Below, piece after piece: positions 26,714-36,122 of a stretch of DNA of 64,000 nt. The position numbers and the translations under genes were made by a program. The notes below the pieces were generated by a model. That model made no database searches, was not told the origin of the DNA, and saw nothing but the letters and a program-made list of their open reading frames with translations. Each line of letters begins with the position of its first letter. Positions within the stretch are counted from its first letter, which is position 1. Location: positions 62,001-126,000 of the forward strand of contig SUWD01000001.1 of NCBI GenBank assembly GCA_015061685.1, given 5' to 3'. The stretch is from Lentisphaerota bacterium. GTDB lineage: Bacteria > Verrucomicrobiota > Lentisphaeria > Victivallales > Victivallaceae.

Positions 26714-26817
26714 TTATACGTTAACAAAAATATTTGTTTATAAGCTTCTGTTACGGGTTTCACAAAATTCGGGACATTATCCAAAAATGAGACAATAACC
26801 AATTCCATATAAAAAAC

Positions 26818-26846
26818 CCGGAACCGCTAAAAGAAAACGGTTCCGG
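26818..26846. terminator. bidirectional intrinsic terminator
   Basis: CCGGAACCG (26818-26826) pairs with CGGTTCCGG (26838-26846), flanked by A runs on the left and T runs on the right, so it works in both directions. It ends the minus-strand LacI operon. Confidence 0.85.
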
Positions 26847-26864
26847 ATTTTTTATTTCAATAGT

Positions 26865-28754
26865 TTACTGCATCATCTGCCGGTAGATCTCCGGAAAGAG
26901 CTTTCCGGCACAACCGGCAAGATTGCGGCACAGGAAAGAGCGATTCAAAAGACGCAATCCCAGAGTTGCTCCGATCCAGGCATTCGTCCAGCCGCTTTCC
27001 ACGCACCATGCCCCCCAGAAAGGATCTGCCGGATTACCGGCGTATTCCCACAAGCGGTAATCAAATCCTCTCAACCAGCAGCCGTCAAGTCCGGGATGGA
27101 TTCCGGATTTCGCCTGCACCCGGCAAACAAAATCCGCCATCTTATCTGCGGCATCAATAAAAATTTTCTCTCCGGTGGCACACGCTGCTTCGTGCAATCC
27201 GGCAAATGCGTAAGGTATCGTGTAAAGCAGATCACACAAAGGATCACCGTTTTTATGAACCAGTGCCGCTTCTGCCTTGCCGTAATCATCATTGCTTTCA
27301 GGAGCCGGATAAAGACCTTTGCCGATTGCACCGACCGCTTCCCGGATCGCCCCGCAATTTTCCATTTTTTCCAGCAGCGGCACAGCGGCACGCCGGAGCA
27401 TTGCCCGGTTTTCCGGAGTGTCTCTGACCTCCACCAGCATCGCCAGCGGCAGAAGCATCCTGCCCCACTCCTGCGTGATACCGTTTGTCCACAGAAAGTC
27501 CGGGAAATGCTTATCCATCGCCTGATGGATGGCAGATTCAGCTTTGGTAAAGAACCCCTCAAAACCGGTCATCACATAGGCTTGCAGATTCAACGCCCAG
27601 GCAGTCGCCTGATAATGCGGGCGGCAAACGGTGGTTTCCTCCTCAAAGAATGACTGCCATGTGCGGTCATCTATTGCCGGATGTTCCAGACAGCAGCCCC
27701 GCAACCCCAATGTCCCGGTCGTCCGGTAAACCGACAATATCTGACGCATGATTTCCGGCATAAAAGATTCATCGCCGGTCAATTCAGTATAAAGCAACGC
27801 CCCGAATGCTCCCCGGGCATTGTCATCACCGTAAACGGCATGACGGGTGTCACTGAAAAAGGTACTGCCGTAAGTGGCACTTTTCACATCGTGATCGCAA
27901 AGCAGAGGTCCCCGGTAGAGTGAATCAAGTACATTGCGGCAATGCTCCAATGCTTCCGGAGCTTCCGGCAGAGCGTTGGCATGAGCAAGAGCATAGATCA
28001 AAGCGGCTTCTCCATTGCAGTCTCCCCGGAGCAATTCAGTTTTCTTCTGGGAACCATCCGGATGGATAAGCGAGGTGAATCCTTCTATAATGTATTCTCT
28101 GCCGTCTTTCCGGGTAACTGCCTGATCACAGAACCAGCGGACAGATTTCTGAAATGCTTTTTCTTCCGCATCATCCGGCAGGATATCTTTCTCCTGATAT
28201 GCCGGATTGACACTGCATACGACTGAAGAAAAATCCATTACCTCATCTTTTCCGGTAATTTCAGCAAAAATCCAATTTATCAATTCCCGCCAATCGACCT
28301 GCACCGAAAATCTCCCGGAAGCAAAATTGGATACCCGTATTGTGGAAATCAAACAGCCGGGATTCTGCGGATGCCGGAAAAGCATCGGATAAGAATTCTC
28401 CGGGATGCCGAATTCCGCCTGCCGGTATCCGGCAACTTTGGCGAGAGTTACCAGAGATTCGACCGGATCGGTCACCGGAATAAATTCAAAATCATGCGGC
28501 ATAAGGATCCTGCCCGGAGGAAGAGTTTCTCCGAAACAGGATGATACGGCCACTGCCCGGAGGAATCCTGCCGGTTCTGCCGGTTTGGTACTCAAGCCGG
28601 GGATATTTTCCGGGAACTCCCAAAACAAGGTACATTCCGGATCAAGAGCGATTTTTGCCGCTTCTTCCGGAGAAATTACCGTGACCTCTGCCGGAAGCAG
28701 GGAAAGCAGATCATTATGATATTTTTCCGGAGCCGGACAGTAAAAACATCTCAT
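26865..28754 (-). CDS. putative (alpha/alpha)-barrel glycosidase, unrecognised family
   Basis: A 629-aa protein without signal peptide. I do not recognise a specific family. The N-terminal ~150 residues look like an alpha/beta domain; the rest is helical with recurring W/H/E motifs (LRGDCNGEAALIYALAH, DDNARGAFGALLYTEL, FWGAWCVESGWTNAWIG) that fit a six-hairpin glycosidase or lyase-type barrel. Last gene of the LacI-led operon, overlapping the stop of the 1132-aa gene by 4 bp. A glycan-active enzyme is an inference from fold-like pattern and context. Confidence 0.6.
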   Translation of the reverse strand: MRCFYCPAPEKYHNDLLSLLPAEVTVISPEEAAKIALDPECTLFWEFPENIPGLSTKPAEPAGFLRAVAVSSCFGETLPPGRILMPHDFEFIPVTDPVESLVTLAKVAGYRQAEFGIPENSYPMLFRHPQNPGCLISTIRVSNFASGRFSVQVDWRELINWIFAEITGKDEVMDFSSVVCSVNPAYQEKDILPDDAEEKAFQKSVRWFCDQAVTRKDGREYIIEGFTSLIHPDGSQKKTELLRGDCNGEAALIYALAHANALPEAPEALEHCRNVLDSLYRGPLLCDHDVKSATYGSTFFSDTRHAVYGDDNARGAFGALLYTELTGDESFMPEIMRQILSVYRTTGTLGLRGCCLEHPAIDDRTWQSFFEEETTVCRPHYQATAWALNLQAYVMTGFEGFFTKAESAIHQAMDKHFPDFLWTNGITQEWGRMLLPLAMLVEVRDTPENRAMLRRAAVPLLEKMENCGAIREAVGAIGKGLYPAPESNDDYGKAEAALVHKNGDPLCDLLYTIPYAFAGLHEAACATGEKIFIDAADKMADFVCRVQAKSGIHPGLDGCWLRGFDYRLWEYAGNPADPFWGAWCVESGWTNAWIGATLGLRLLNRSFLCRNLAGCAGKLFPEIYRQMMQ

Positions 28755-31700
28755 CTGACCACGACCTTTCCGGAAGCATCACAACTTACCCGCCGGGAAC
28801 TTCCGGGGGGAAGAGTGATTTCCGCCTTGAAAATCCCTATATCCGGCAGACCGGGAGCATTCTCCACCTTGCAGGTCAAACTTTTTCCGGTGGGATTGTG
28901 CAATTCAAATTCGATCTGATTTCTCTTACATTTGCTGATCGAAATAAATACTTCCTTCTGATCGCAAATCACCGGATGCCCGATAAACAGATCCCGGTCA
29001 CCGGTTTCAGTGTCGATCTGGCAATAACCGGTATCATCCAGCACACCGAAAAAGCGGACTTCATCCCGGCATTTGCTGACATGGCGGCTGATGAAATCAC
29101 ATCCGCGGTCATCAAAAGTACGTTTCGCAATCAGCAGATCATTTTCGCCACGATACCAGATAAGAGCATCCCACCGGGGATTGAGACCGGAAATCATCAC
29201 CGGCAGGTCGATCGGCAATTCAGCTTTGGAGACCTTGCCGGAAAATCCGCCGTTTTCAGCGGCAAGTGAAAGTATATATTTGGTGTCCAGCACTTTTCCG
29301 CTGTCGGCAGTCACTTCGTATGCCGGAGTACCGTCAATACCGAGTTTGTCGGTCACATCGGTCATAAAAGAGTACCCGGGGTCTTTTGCAAAAGCATCCA
29401 CTGCCGCCAGATAACGGTAGGTAAATTCATCTCCGGCACGGAAACGGCTCACCGTTTTCCCGATTCTGCCGTTAAGTTCCATCAAATGCTGATTGAGCGG
29501 GTTGGTTTCCAGATAAAAATTATCCATCAACGGGATCACTCCCGGCGAACCTTTGAAAGGATCCGGATAAAATGCGGCAAAACCATCCTTTGCCACCGGA
29601 GCAAAAAAGGGAGCTTTCACCGGGGTCATGGTTTCAACTTTGCCATCAGGATTTTTCCATGAAAGGTGATCGGCATTCATCCGGGCAAGATTGGTAAAGA
29701 TCCGGGGGCGGGAGATGAAATTGTCCCTGATCTTAACTTTGCCGTCGATCAGCTCAAGCAAGGTCGAATCCTGCCTGCCGGTAAATACCGTATAACGTAC
29801 CACCGCTTCGTAATACTCATTGGGCCGGGTCGGGAAAACTGAATCCATACTGTCCAGATTGGCATGACGGCCAAGCGGCCAGTGAGCCTGCATCCGGCAT
29901 TCAATCACCGAAACGAAACGGTTGACCATCAATGGACGGTACTCCATGGCAGGCAAAGTACCTTCTGACCCCAATTCAGGGAAAAAGGGAGTACCGCAGT
30001 AATTGAATTCTCTTGTCACCAGGAAATCCTCAAATCCCCGGGTATTCTGCTGGTGTGCCGGCGGCCCCCACCACTTGCCCCGGGGCATGGTATTGAGATT
30101 GTCGCTGCACCGGGAATAACCGTTTTCCTGTACTCCGGTCCACGCTTCCCAGCTGATTGCAGATTTGCCGCTGCAGTCAGTCACCCGCATGATCAAATTG
30201 CGTTTGCGGTCATGATGACCGTCGATCTGCATATCAACGGTTTTCTGCCCGTTGCAATCAAATTTACGCCAGATATTATTTTCCTCATGTTCAAAAATTT
30301 CGATCGTCCTGATACCGGCAGGGGCAGTTGCTCTGATGTGCATCCGCCAGCGGTCAAGCCCCTTGACCGCCAGATCAGAAGTACCGAAATTCATGATCCG
30401 GAAGTCTTCGATCTCCGGTCCCTGCGAAATGAAAAGCGGCCGGTTCCAGATATATTTATTTTGAGCAATACAGTGATTGCCTTTGAATGCTCCAATCACG
30501 TTGGCTTCAAACCAGCGTGCTTTTGCCTGATAACCGCTTTTTTGAGCGATACTGACATACTCCGGAGAAGTGGTGAAATGTACCGTCGTAACTCCGGGCA
30601 TGAAACTGTCCTGGGCAAGCCGGATATACTCATCCAGAGAAGAATCCGTCAATTTGCCGTTTTTGAAAGTGTAAGCGGAAAAGATCTTGTAATTGCCCCT
30701 GACAAACGGCCGGTCATTGTTGCTTTTGCTGTTGACGAGGATCATCGGCGGCCAATTCCAGCCACGGGAAAGCGGATTGAGGTTGCTCATTCTGCCGGGG
30801 TATTTATTGCTCAGCCACTCTTTGGGCGGCCAGGTGAGTTTATCGGAAAAAGTCACCCATGCGTTACCGGCTTCATCAGTGAAGCTGAATCCGGGATAAG
30901 CATAAAAACCATTCCGGCTCTCCCGGGAACATATTTTCTGCAATTCGGCAAATTTTTCCGGAGTCATGGAGGAAAATTCCTCCGCAAAAGCAATAAAATC
31001 GTAACCGGCTTTTTTCGCCTCTGCGATGAATTGTTCCGGAGTTCCTCTGCCGCAGGATAATTCACTTTGAGCCCCGATCAGACCGGTGCGGCACAAATTG
31101 AAGTGCTTCCCGGCAAAACAGCTCTTGGGATCATCCCAGTTGATCGCAACAAAACCCGGTTCATTGGCCGCAGTTCCGGTATTGAATTGCCATGTATCCG
31201 GTGCTTCCTCCATGCGGCTGCCGCTGGTGGGTTCAGCAAGATACTTCATCAAATTGACCATCAGTTTCAAGCCATTGCCCGGATGACCGTTTTCACTGCC
31301 GTCGGAATAAGCCCCGGACGCCCAGAAAATATGATGGGTATCATGCCAGTAAAGCGTGGAAGCCACCGGCATAAGAGCGATCCTGCCTTTGCCGAATTCC
31401 CGTACCGCCAGAAAAGGAGGACGGCTCTGATAAGTGCCTTTGGCAGGATCGTGCATCACTCCGCCCTTTTTGCGGTAATAGGTGCGGGCAGTAGGCGAAC
31501 CGTAAGCAAGCACCTGCCAGTTGTCATCCACTTTTATCGCAGTAGAAAAGTCCGTATAACGGTGGTATGGCGAAAAAAGATCCGGATAATACAAGCCTTT
31601 CACCCCTTCGGTCACTTTGTGAGGTACGATCTGATCGGTCCAGTATATCCGCTTTTTCCCCGGCGTGAGATGGGTTTTGGCGGCATCGGTATCAAACATC

Positions 31701-32149
31701 TGCTCATAAAGGATCTGACCGCCGGTGGGTTTGATCATCTGATTGATTTCAGCGATTTCAGTATCGAATTGATAACCGGGATTACGCATTATCAGCAAAC
31801 CGCCGCCGTCCCGGACATAATCCAGCAGCAATTTTGCCACCCGGTTCGCTTCCTCGCCCCGGATCGCCCGTTGAAAAGCGTAACCGGCTACGCCGAAAAC
31901 CACCACATTGTAATGCCGTAATTTCTCGGCGGTAAGGGTCTTATCGCAAAAACCGATGCGGCCTTTCAAGCCGGCTTTCTCAAATTCTTTTTCCAACTCC
32001 ACCGAGGGGCGGGAGACCAGACGGCTGTTGCCGTTACGCTGGACTTCCAGCGGCAGTAAAATCAGATAATTATCATTTTTCACCCCGGCTGCAGCAAGGT
32101 CAAATGCCGCAAAAAAAGCACAAAAAAGGTACAGTATAAAACATTTCAT
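28751..32149 (-). CDS. large secreted multidomain protein (GATase-like plus PHP-like)
   Basis: A 1132-aa exported protein, signal peptide about 1-20 (ends LAAA). Residues ~25-330 resemble a class I glutamine-amidotransferase-like/ThuA fold (VVVFGVAGYAF, LLDYVRDGGGLLIMRNPGYQ). Residues ~340-560 contain a segment recalling PHP-type metallohydrolases (AEAKKAGYDFIAFAEEFS). The C-terminal half is beta-rich (IRTIEIFEHEENNIWRKFDC, YRYLAAVDAFAKDPG) and may bind glycan. No catalytic set can be assigned. GGAGG precedes the start. Second to last in the operon with two pseudopilins; involvement in polysaccharide use is inferred. Confidence 0.6.
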   Translation of the reverse strand: MKCFILYLFCAFFAAFDLAAAGVKNDNYLILLPLEVQRNGNSRLVSRPSVELEKEFEKAGLKGRIGFCDKTLTAEKLRHYNVVVFGVAGYAFQRAIRGEEANRVAKLLLDYVRDGGGLLIMRNPGYQFDTEIAEINQMIKPTGGQILYEQMFDTDAAKTHLTPGKKRIYWTDQIVPHKVTEGVKGLYYPDLFSPYHRYTDFSTAIKVDDNWQVLAYGSPTARTYYRKKGGVMHDPAKGTYQSRPPFLAVREFGKGRIALMPVASTLYWHDTHHIFWASGAYSDGSENGHPGNGLKLMVNLMKYLAEPTSGSRMEEAPDTWQFNTGTAANEPGFVAINWDDPKSCFAGKHFNLCRTGLIGAQSELSCGRGTPEQFIAEAKKAGYDFIAFAEEFSSMTPEKFAELQKICSRESRNGFYAYPGFSFTDEAGNAWVTFSDKLTWPPKEWLSNKYPGRMSNLNPLSRGWNWPPMILVNSKSNNDRPFVRGNYKIFSAYTFKNGKLTDSSLDEYIRLAQDSFMPGVTTVHFTTSPEYVSIAQKSGYQAKARWFEANVIGAFKGNHCIAQNKYIWNRPLFISQGPEIEDFRIMNFGTSDLAVKGLDRWRMHIRATAPAGIRTIEIFEHEENNIWRKFDCNGQKTVDMQIDGHHDRKRNLIMRVTDCSGKSAISWEAWTGVQENGYSRCSDNLNTMPRGKWWGPPAHQQNTRGFEDFLVTREFNYCGTPFFPELGSEGTLPAMEYRPLMVNRFVSVIECRMQAHWPLGRHANLDSMDSVFPTRPNEYYEAVVRYTVFTGRQDSTLLELIDGKVKIRDNFISRPRIFTNLARMNADHLSWKNPDGKVETMTPVKAPFFAPVAKDGFAAFYPDPFKGSPGVIPLMDNFYLETNPLNQHLMELNGRIGKTVSRFRAGDEFTYRYLAAVDAFAKDPGYSFMTDVTDKLGIDGTPAYEVTADSGKVLDTKYILSLAAENGGFSGKVSKAELPIDLPVMISGLNPRWDALIWYRGENDLLIAKRTFDDRGCDFISRHVSKCRDEVRFFGVLDDTGYCQIDTETGDRDLFIGHPVICDQKEVFISISKCKRNQIEFELHNPTGKSLTCKVENAPGLPDIGIFKAEITLPPGSSRRVSCDASGKVVVR

Positions 32150-32174
32150 ATTCTTTAATCCTCCGGGAAAAATC

Positions 32175-32963
32175 TCATTTCATACCGTGCCAGCCCAAGA
32201 GATGATTACGGCTGGCAGTGCCGATACCGGCACCTTTTTTACAGGCTCCGTTTTTCTGCAATTCTTCCAGAGTCACCGGGGCACTGTGACCGTCGGCGAA
32301 AAGGAAATTTGTCGCTCCGTTATGTCTCGCCCGGGAGATACGGCGGCCGGAATTTATAACCCAGAATGTCTCATTCAACTCATCGGACACACCTTCTGCA
32401 ACCGGGTCTGCCGTATCCGATGCAGAGGAGGAGGCGTCACAGAAATATCCCTTTTTCTCCGGAGAACGCAGCTGCGAAAATTTCGTTGCCATTTCCGGCA
32501 GTTTGATTCCGTAACCGCCGCCGAATTCACCGCCGATCCAGTACGCAAGCATACCGTAAGTAAGTTTGAGCGTACTTTGCGAACGCATGAAACTCTCCGG
32601 ACAACTCAAAATGCCCCGTTTGACTTCAGAAGGCAATTCGATCTCCCATGCCGGAGCGGCATCGGCAAGACCGAAGTCATTACGCAAAGCGTAAAGCCAG
32701 GTGACATTGGTTCCAAAATTCAATCCGCGATTGGAGTGATAAGCATTCTCCTTTGCCAATATCCGGGCAGGCAGCAGAACATCATCTTTTTCGGCAGCAT
32801 GTTTCGCCACACTCTGCCCCAACTGCCGCAAATTATCCGTGCAGGAAGCCGCTTTCGCCGCCGCAGATGCCCCGGACAAAACCGGGATCAACAGAGCAAA
32901 ACCGAAAAGAAAAACCACTGTCACAGCGAGCATCTCGCTGAAAGTAAAATTCTTTTTACTCAT
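32175..32963 (-). CDS. divergent pseudopilin-like protein
   Basis: A 262-aa paralogue of the neighbouring pseudopilin. The C-terminal domain is closely alike ([38 protein letters not shown] with intact H-x9-DG, ending LLGWHGMK). The N-terminus keeps the pilin pattern F-T-x-x-E, but the usual [22 protein letters not shown] is replaced by FSEMLAVTVVFLFGFALLIPVL. It may still be processed by prepilin peptidase. The ATG at 32963 is preferred; a GTG lies three codons earlier directly after the upstream stop. A minor or regulatory subunit partner to the first pseudopilin is plausible. Confidence 0.8.
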   Translation of the reverse strand: MSKKNFTFSEMLAVTVVFLFGFALLIPVLSGASAAAKAASCTDNLRQLGQSVAKHAAEKDDVLLPARILAKENAYHSNRGLNFGTNVTWLYALRNDFGLADAAPAWEIELPSEVKRGILSCPESFMRSQSTLKLTYGMLAYWIGGEFGGGYGIKLPEMATKFSQLRSPEKKGYFCDASSSASDTADPVAEGVSDELNETFWVINSGRRISRARHNGATNFLFADGHSAPVTLEELQKNGACKKGAGIGTASRNHLLGWHGMK

Positions 32964-32972
32964 ATTTATCAC

Positions 32973-33788
32973 TCAATACATGCCGTGCCAGCCGAGAAAT
33001 TCACTGCGGGCACAACCGCTGATACCGCTGGCGATACCGCCTCTGGCTTTCAATTCACTTTCAGTCACCGTCGCAACATGAAAATCAGCAAAAAGGAAAT
33101 TGGTTTTTCCGCCATGACGGGAACGGGAAATGCGGGTACCCCAGTTGAGAACCCAGTAACAATCAGTCAGAGTTTCAGCTCCGGGGGCATCAGTGGTATT
33201 GGTCGCCAATGCAGAGGAGTCGCAAATATAAGCCTTGGCAGAGGGATTTTTCAACTTTCCGAATTTGGAAACCAGATCAGACGCTTTACTGCCGCCGCCG
33301 TAATTTGATCCACCATGTTCACCGCCCATATAATACGCAATAACACCGTAGGTAAGTTTATTGGTACTCTGCGACTGCAGCGTGGAAGCAGGGCAGCTTA
33401 AAATACCATTTTTTTCGCTTTCAGGCAGAGCGATATCTGCCGCCGGAGCGGCATCGGAAAGACCGAATTCATGACGCAGAGGATAAAGCCAGGTAACATT
33501 GGTACCATATCCCAGCCCCCGGTTGGTGTGATCATCGGAATCGGCATTGTTGATTCTTGCCGGGATGATCACATCATTGCTCTGATCGGCATACTGGGCA
33601 AAAACCATACCGAGCTGTTTGAGATTGTTGATGCAGGCACTGGAGCGTGCAGTATTACGGGCGGAATTGAGTGCCGGGAGCAATATCGCCGCTAAAATAG
33701 CGATGATAGCAATAACTACGAGCAGTTCAATAAGAGTAAAACAGCATTGTTTTACTCCGCCATGGCGGAAAGATTTGACAGTTTTCAT
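32973..33788 (-). CDS. pseudopilin-like protein (H-X9-DF variant)
   Basis: A 271-aa protein with canonical prepilin N-terminus: basic leader, cleavage site before [18 protein letters not shown], Glu at +5. The C-terminal motif is H-x9-DF (SRHGG to FADFHV), where the family's Gly is Phe. AAGGAG precedes the start. Encoded 13 bp after lacI and directly followed by its divergent paralogue, so both are expected in fixed ratio. Function of the family is not established. Confidence 0.85.
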   Translation of the reverse strand: MKTVKSFRHGGVKQCCFTLIELLVVIAIIAILAAILLPALNSARNTARSSACINNLKQLGMVFAQYADQSNDVIIPARINNADSDDHTNRGLGYGTNVTWLYPLRHEFGLSDAAPAADIALPESEKNGILSCPASTLQSQSTNKLTYGVIAYYMGGEHGGSNYGGGSKASDLVSKFGKLKNPSAKAYICDSSALATNTTDAPGAETLTDCYWVLNWGTRISRSRHGGKTNFLFADFHVATVTESELKARGGIASGISGCARSEFLGWHGMY

Positions 33789-33801
33789 AACATTTTCTCC
33801 T

Positions 33802-34785
33802 TTAGTAAGTTAGGGTTGGTTCCATCAAAAAACAGCTCTCCCGGATCACCAGATCCGGAAGCAGTAATTCACATGCCGGTTTATTGTTGTCAAGCATACC
33901 GATCAAAACTTCGCCTGCCGTTTCACCGAAAGAATATTTCGGCTGATTCACCGTAGTCAACGGCGGAGTCATCAACGAGGTAAACGTTTGATTATCATAA
34001 CCGATCACCGAAAGATCCTCCGGGATCCGGATCCCCGCCTGACGGCAGGATTGGTAAAGCTGCAAAGCAATATTATCCGAAAAACAGAATACCGCCGGAT
34101 ATTCCCGGACAGATTTCATAAATTCAGGCACCGAAGGAAAAATCCTGCACTCTCCGTGTTTGGAAAACTCCCGGTAAAATGCCCCGATACGGGTCTGCAT
34201 AAGAGAATCCAAGCCGATCGCCGCCGCCTTTTTGAATCCCTTTTTAACAAAATGATCCGCCGCAAGTACGCCACCTGCTTGCTCATCTACCGATACCGAA
34301 TCAAATCCCTCGCGGTTGCCAGCAAGCAGAAGCAGAGGTTTCCCATTGACCAGAGTGCGGATGGATTCAAAATCACTGTCATCCGACGGCGTCCACAAAT
34401 AGGCATCCACCCCTTTCTGCTTGAGAAAGGCAAATGCCTTCCTCTCCGAACCGGATTCACGGTTGAAAAAACTTAAAATAAAGTGCCTCCCGGTACGGGC
34501 AATAACTTGGCCGAAACCGGAAAGTATCTCCGCCCAGAAAGAGTGCCCGATATCGTCACGCATCACCACTCCGATCAAATCCGTACGCCCCCGGCTGATC
34601 GCCCGGGCATGAAGATTGGGAACATAATCCAGCTCCCGGACGATCTTCATGATCCTTTTGCAGGTGATTTCAGAAATATGATTATCTCTGGCTTTGCCAT
34701 TGAGAACCATGGAGACGGTCGTCGGTGAAACTTTCGCCGCCGCAGCGACATCCCGCAAGGTGACTCTGCTTTTTCCGGATACCAT
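33802..34785 (-). CDS. LacI-family transcriptional regulator
   Basis: A 327-aa regulator: N-terminal helix-turn-helix and hinge ([25 protein letters not shown], residues ~8-32), then a periplasmic-binding-like effector domain (~62-325) with [11 protein letters not shown] and [17 protein letters not shown]. LacI proteins usually bind a sugar and release an operator. It is the first gene of the operon it probably controls (13 bp before the pseudopilin gene), so it would also regulate itself. AAGGAG precedes the ATG at 34785. The ligand is unknown. Confidence 0.92.
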   Translation of the reverse strand: MVSGKSRVTLRDVAAAAKVSPTTVSMVLNGKARDNHISEITCKRIMKIVRELDYVPNLHARAISRGRTDLIGVVMRDDIGHSFWAEILSGFGQVIARTGRHFILSFFNRESGSERKAFAFLKQKGVDAYLWTPSDDSDFESIRTLVNGKPLLLLAGNREGFDSVSVDEQAGGVLAADHFVKKGFKKAAAIGLDSLMQTRIGAFYREFSKHGECRIFPSVPEFMKSVREYPAVFCFSDNIALQLYQSCRQAGIRIPEDLSVIGYDNQTFTSLMTPPLTTVNQPKYSFGETAGEVLIGMLDNNKPACELLLPDLVIRESCFLMEPTLTY

Positions 34786-34798
34786 CTGAAACTCCTTT

Positions 34799-34856
34799 TT
34801 TACTTACTAAAGCGGTAAAGTAAACTGTATCAAAAACACAATCAAAAGAATACAGT
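34799..34856. promoter_or_regulatory. two inverted repeats in the lacI leader (operator candidates)
   Basis: TTTACTT (34799-34805) faces AAGTAAA (34818-34824), and ACTGTAT (34824-34830) faces ATACAGT (34850-34856). Both lie between the promoter's start site and the lacI ATG, where a LacI-type repressor would block transcription. Confidence 0.45.
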
Positions 34857-34868
34857 ATTTTCAATTTT

Positions 34869-34896
34869 AAAATAGCATAAGCCGGTACTATTGCAA
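34869..34896 (-). promoter_or_regulatory. promoter of the lacI/pseudopilin operon
   Basis: Minus strand TTGCAA (34896-34891), 16 bp, TATTTT (34874-34869). Confidence 0.55.
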
Positions 34897-34934
34897 ACTG
34901 CCGGAATAAAAAAGCCAAGTGTTTACTAAACAAG

Positions 34935-34972
34935 AGAAAATCTTTCCTGCACTGGTGCATTGCGGGCAATCT
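34935..34972 (+). repeat. 38-bp remnant of the inverted-repeat element
   Basis: Matches element copy 2 (37600-37637) with two mismatches (CTGCAC for CTGCGG), ending GCATTGCGGGCAATCTC. No element ends remain. The rest of 34897-35048 holds only a small hairpin (CCCTGT/ACAGGG near 34997-35012). Confidence 0.65.
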
Positions 34973-35048
34973 CCCGGCATGGAACGGCACAAATACCCTG
35001 TAGAAAACACAGGGGTTTGACAACCGTTACTTTTGGTGACGGGATATG

Positions 35049-36122
35049 TCAGGAAAAGGAAAATTGCAGCTGCTCCATGGAGACTTCTCCTGCCGGAATC
35101 AGCTGGGATATACCGACTCCGACCAGACGTACCGGATGATTATTTCCGGCTTCGGTGCGGGAGAGCAGAGTTACGGCGGCATTGCCGATCTCCGGACCGT
35201 CGCAGGAGGGTTTTGAAAGCATCATGCTCCGGGTAACGGTTTGGAAATCAGTATATTTCAGCTTGATAAAAACTGAATTGCCCACAAAGCCTTTCGCCGC
35301 CGCCCGCCGGGCGACCTTGCGGCCGAGCATCCGCAACAGGATCCTCATTTCCCGTAAATTACCGCAATCACGGGGCAAAGTCAACTCCCGGCTGATGGAT
35401 TTCGGATCTCCCTCCAATTCCACCTGACGTTCATCCACCCCCCGGACAATGCCGTAATAAAAGAGTCCGGCTTTGCCGAAAAGAGCTTTCAACACCGCCG
35501 GAGACAACTCTTTAAGATCACGACCGCAGCGGACATTGATCGTATGCAGTTTTTTCACCCCGACTTTGCCGATACCGTAAAACTTCTCTATCGGCAAAGC
35601 ATCCAGAAATGCCGGAGCTTCTTCCGGGGTTATCAGAGTCAAACCGTGCGGCTTGCGGTGATCCGATGCCGTTTTCGCCAGAAATTTATTGAATGATACC
35701 CCGGCAGATGCCGTCAATCCGGTCTTATCCAAAATCGTCTGCTGCAATTTTTCAGCCGTTGACAAAGCATCTTCCAAAGTCGGACAGAGTGCGGAAACAT
35801 CCAGATAAGCTTCATCTATGGACATCGGCTCAACCAGCGGCGTCAAGCGGAAAAATTCCTGCCGGATCACCGCCGAAACCCGCTGATACCTCCGGTGATC
35901 CGGTTCAATAAATACCGCATGCGGACACAAACGCAATGCCGTTGAACTCGGCATCGCTGAATGTACCCCGTATTTACGGGCCTCATAAGAACAGGTCGAT
36001 ACCACCCCTCTGCGTTGGGGAGCCCCGCCGACGATCACCGGTTTGCCCCGTAATTCCGGACGGTCAAGCTGCTCGACAGAAGCAAAAAAAGCATCCATAT
36101 CGACGTGAATTATTTTTCGCAT
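35049..36122 (-). CDS. dinB: DNA polymerase IV
   Basis: A 357-aa Y-family translesion polymerase. Catalytic acidic residues Asp8 (HVDMDAFFASVE) and Asp103/Glu104 (SIDEAYLDVS), the nucleotide-binding CSYEARKYGVHSAMP segment, HhH region (FYGIGKVGVKKL) and little-finger domain are all present. The C-terminal QLQFSF resembles a beta-clamp-binding peptide. Its start overlaps the end of the cca gene by 13 bp, so the two are translated from one message. No LexA-like box was recognised upstream. Confidence 0.95.
   Translation of the reverse strand: MRKIIHVDMDAFFASVEQLDRPELRGKPVIVGGAPQRRGVVSTCSYEARKYGVHSAMPSSTALRLCPHAVFIEPDHRRYQRVSAVIRQEFFRLTPLVEPMSIDEAYLDVSALCPTLEDALSTAEKLQQTILDKTGLTASAGVSFNKFLAKTASDHRKPHGLTLITPEEAPAFLDALPIEKFYGIGKVGVKKLHTINVRCGRDLKELSPAVLKALFGKAGLFYYGIVRGVDERQVELEGDPKSISRELTLPRDCGNLREMRILLRMLGRKVARRAAAKGFVGNSVFIKLKYTDFQTVTRSMMLSKPSCDGPEIGNAAVTLLSRTEAGNNHPVRLVGVGISQLIPAGEVSMEQLQFSFS

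Larger units (their letters stand above)
26143..26799. mobile_element. 657-bp non-coding element with 17-bp terminal inverted repeats
   Basis: Left end GTTATTGTCTCATTTTT (26143-26159) is the exact reverse complement of the right end (26783-26799). There is no plausible gene inside. Related copies: 37580-37862, a 38-bp remnant at 34935-34972, and the solo end at 20246. Copy 1 differs from copy 2 by an extra GC-rich middle (~26202-26545) with an internal duplication. No target duplication is obvious. It looks like a MITE-type non-autonomous element; the mobilising transposase is not in the window. Confidence 0.7.
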
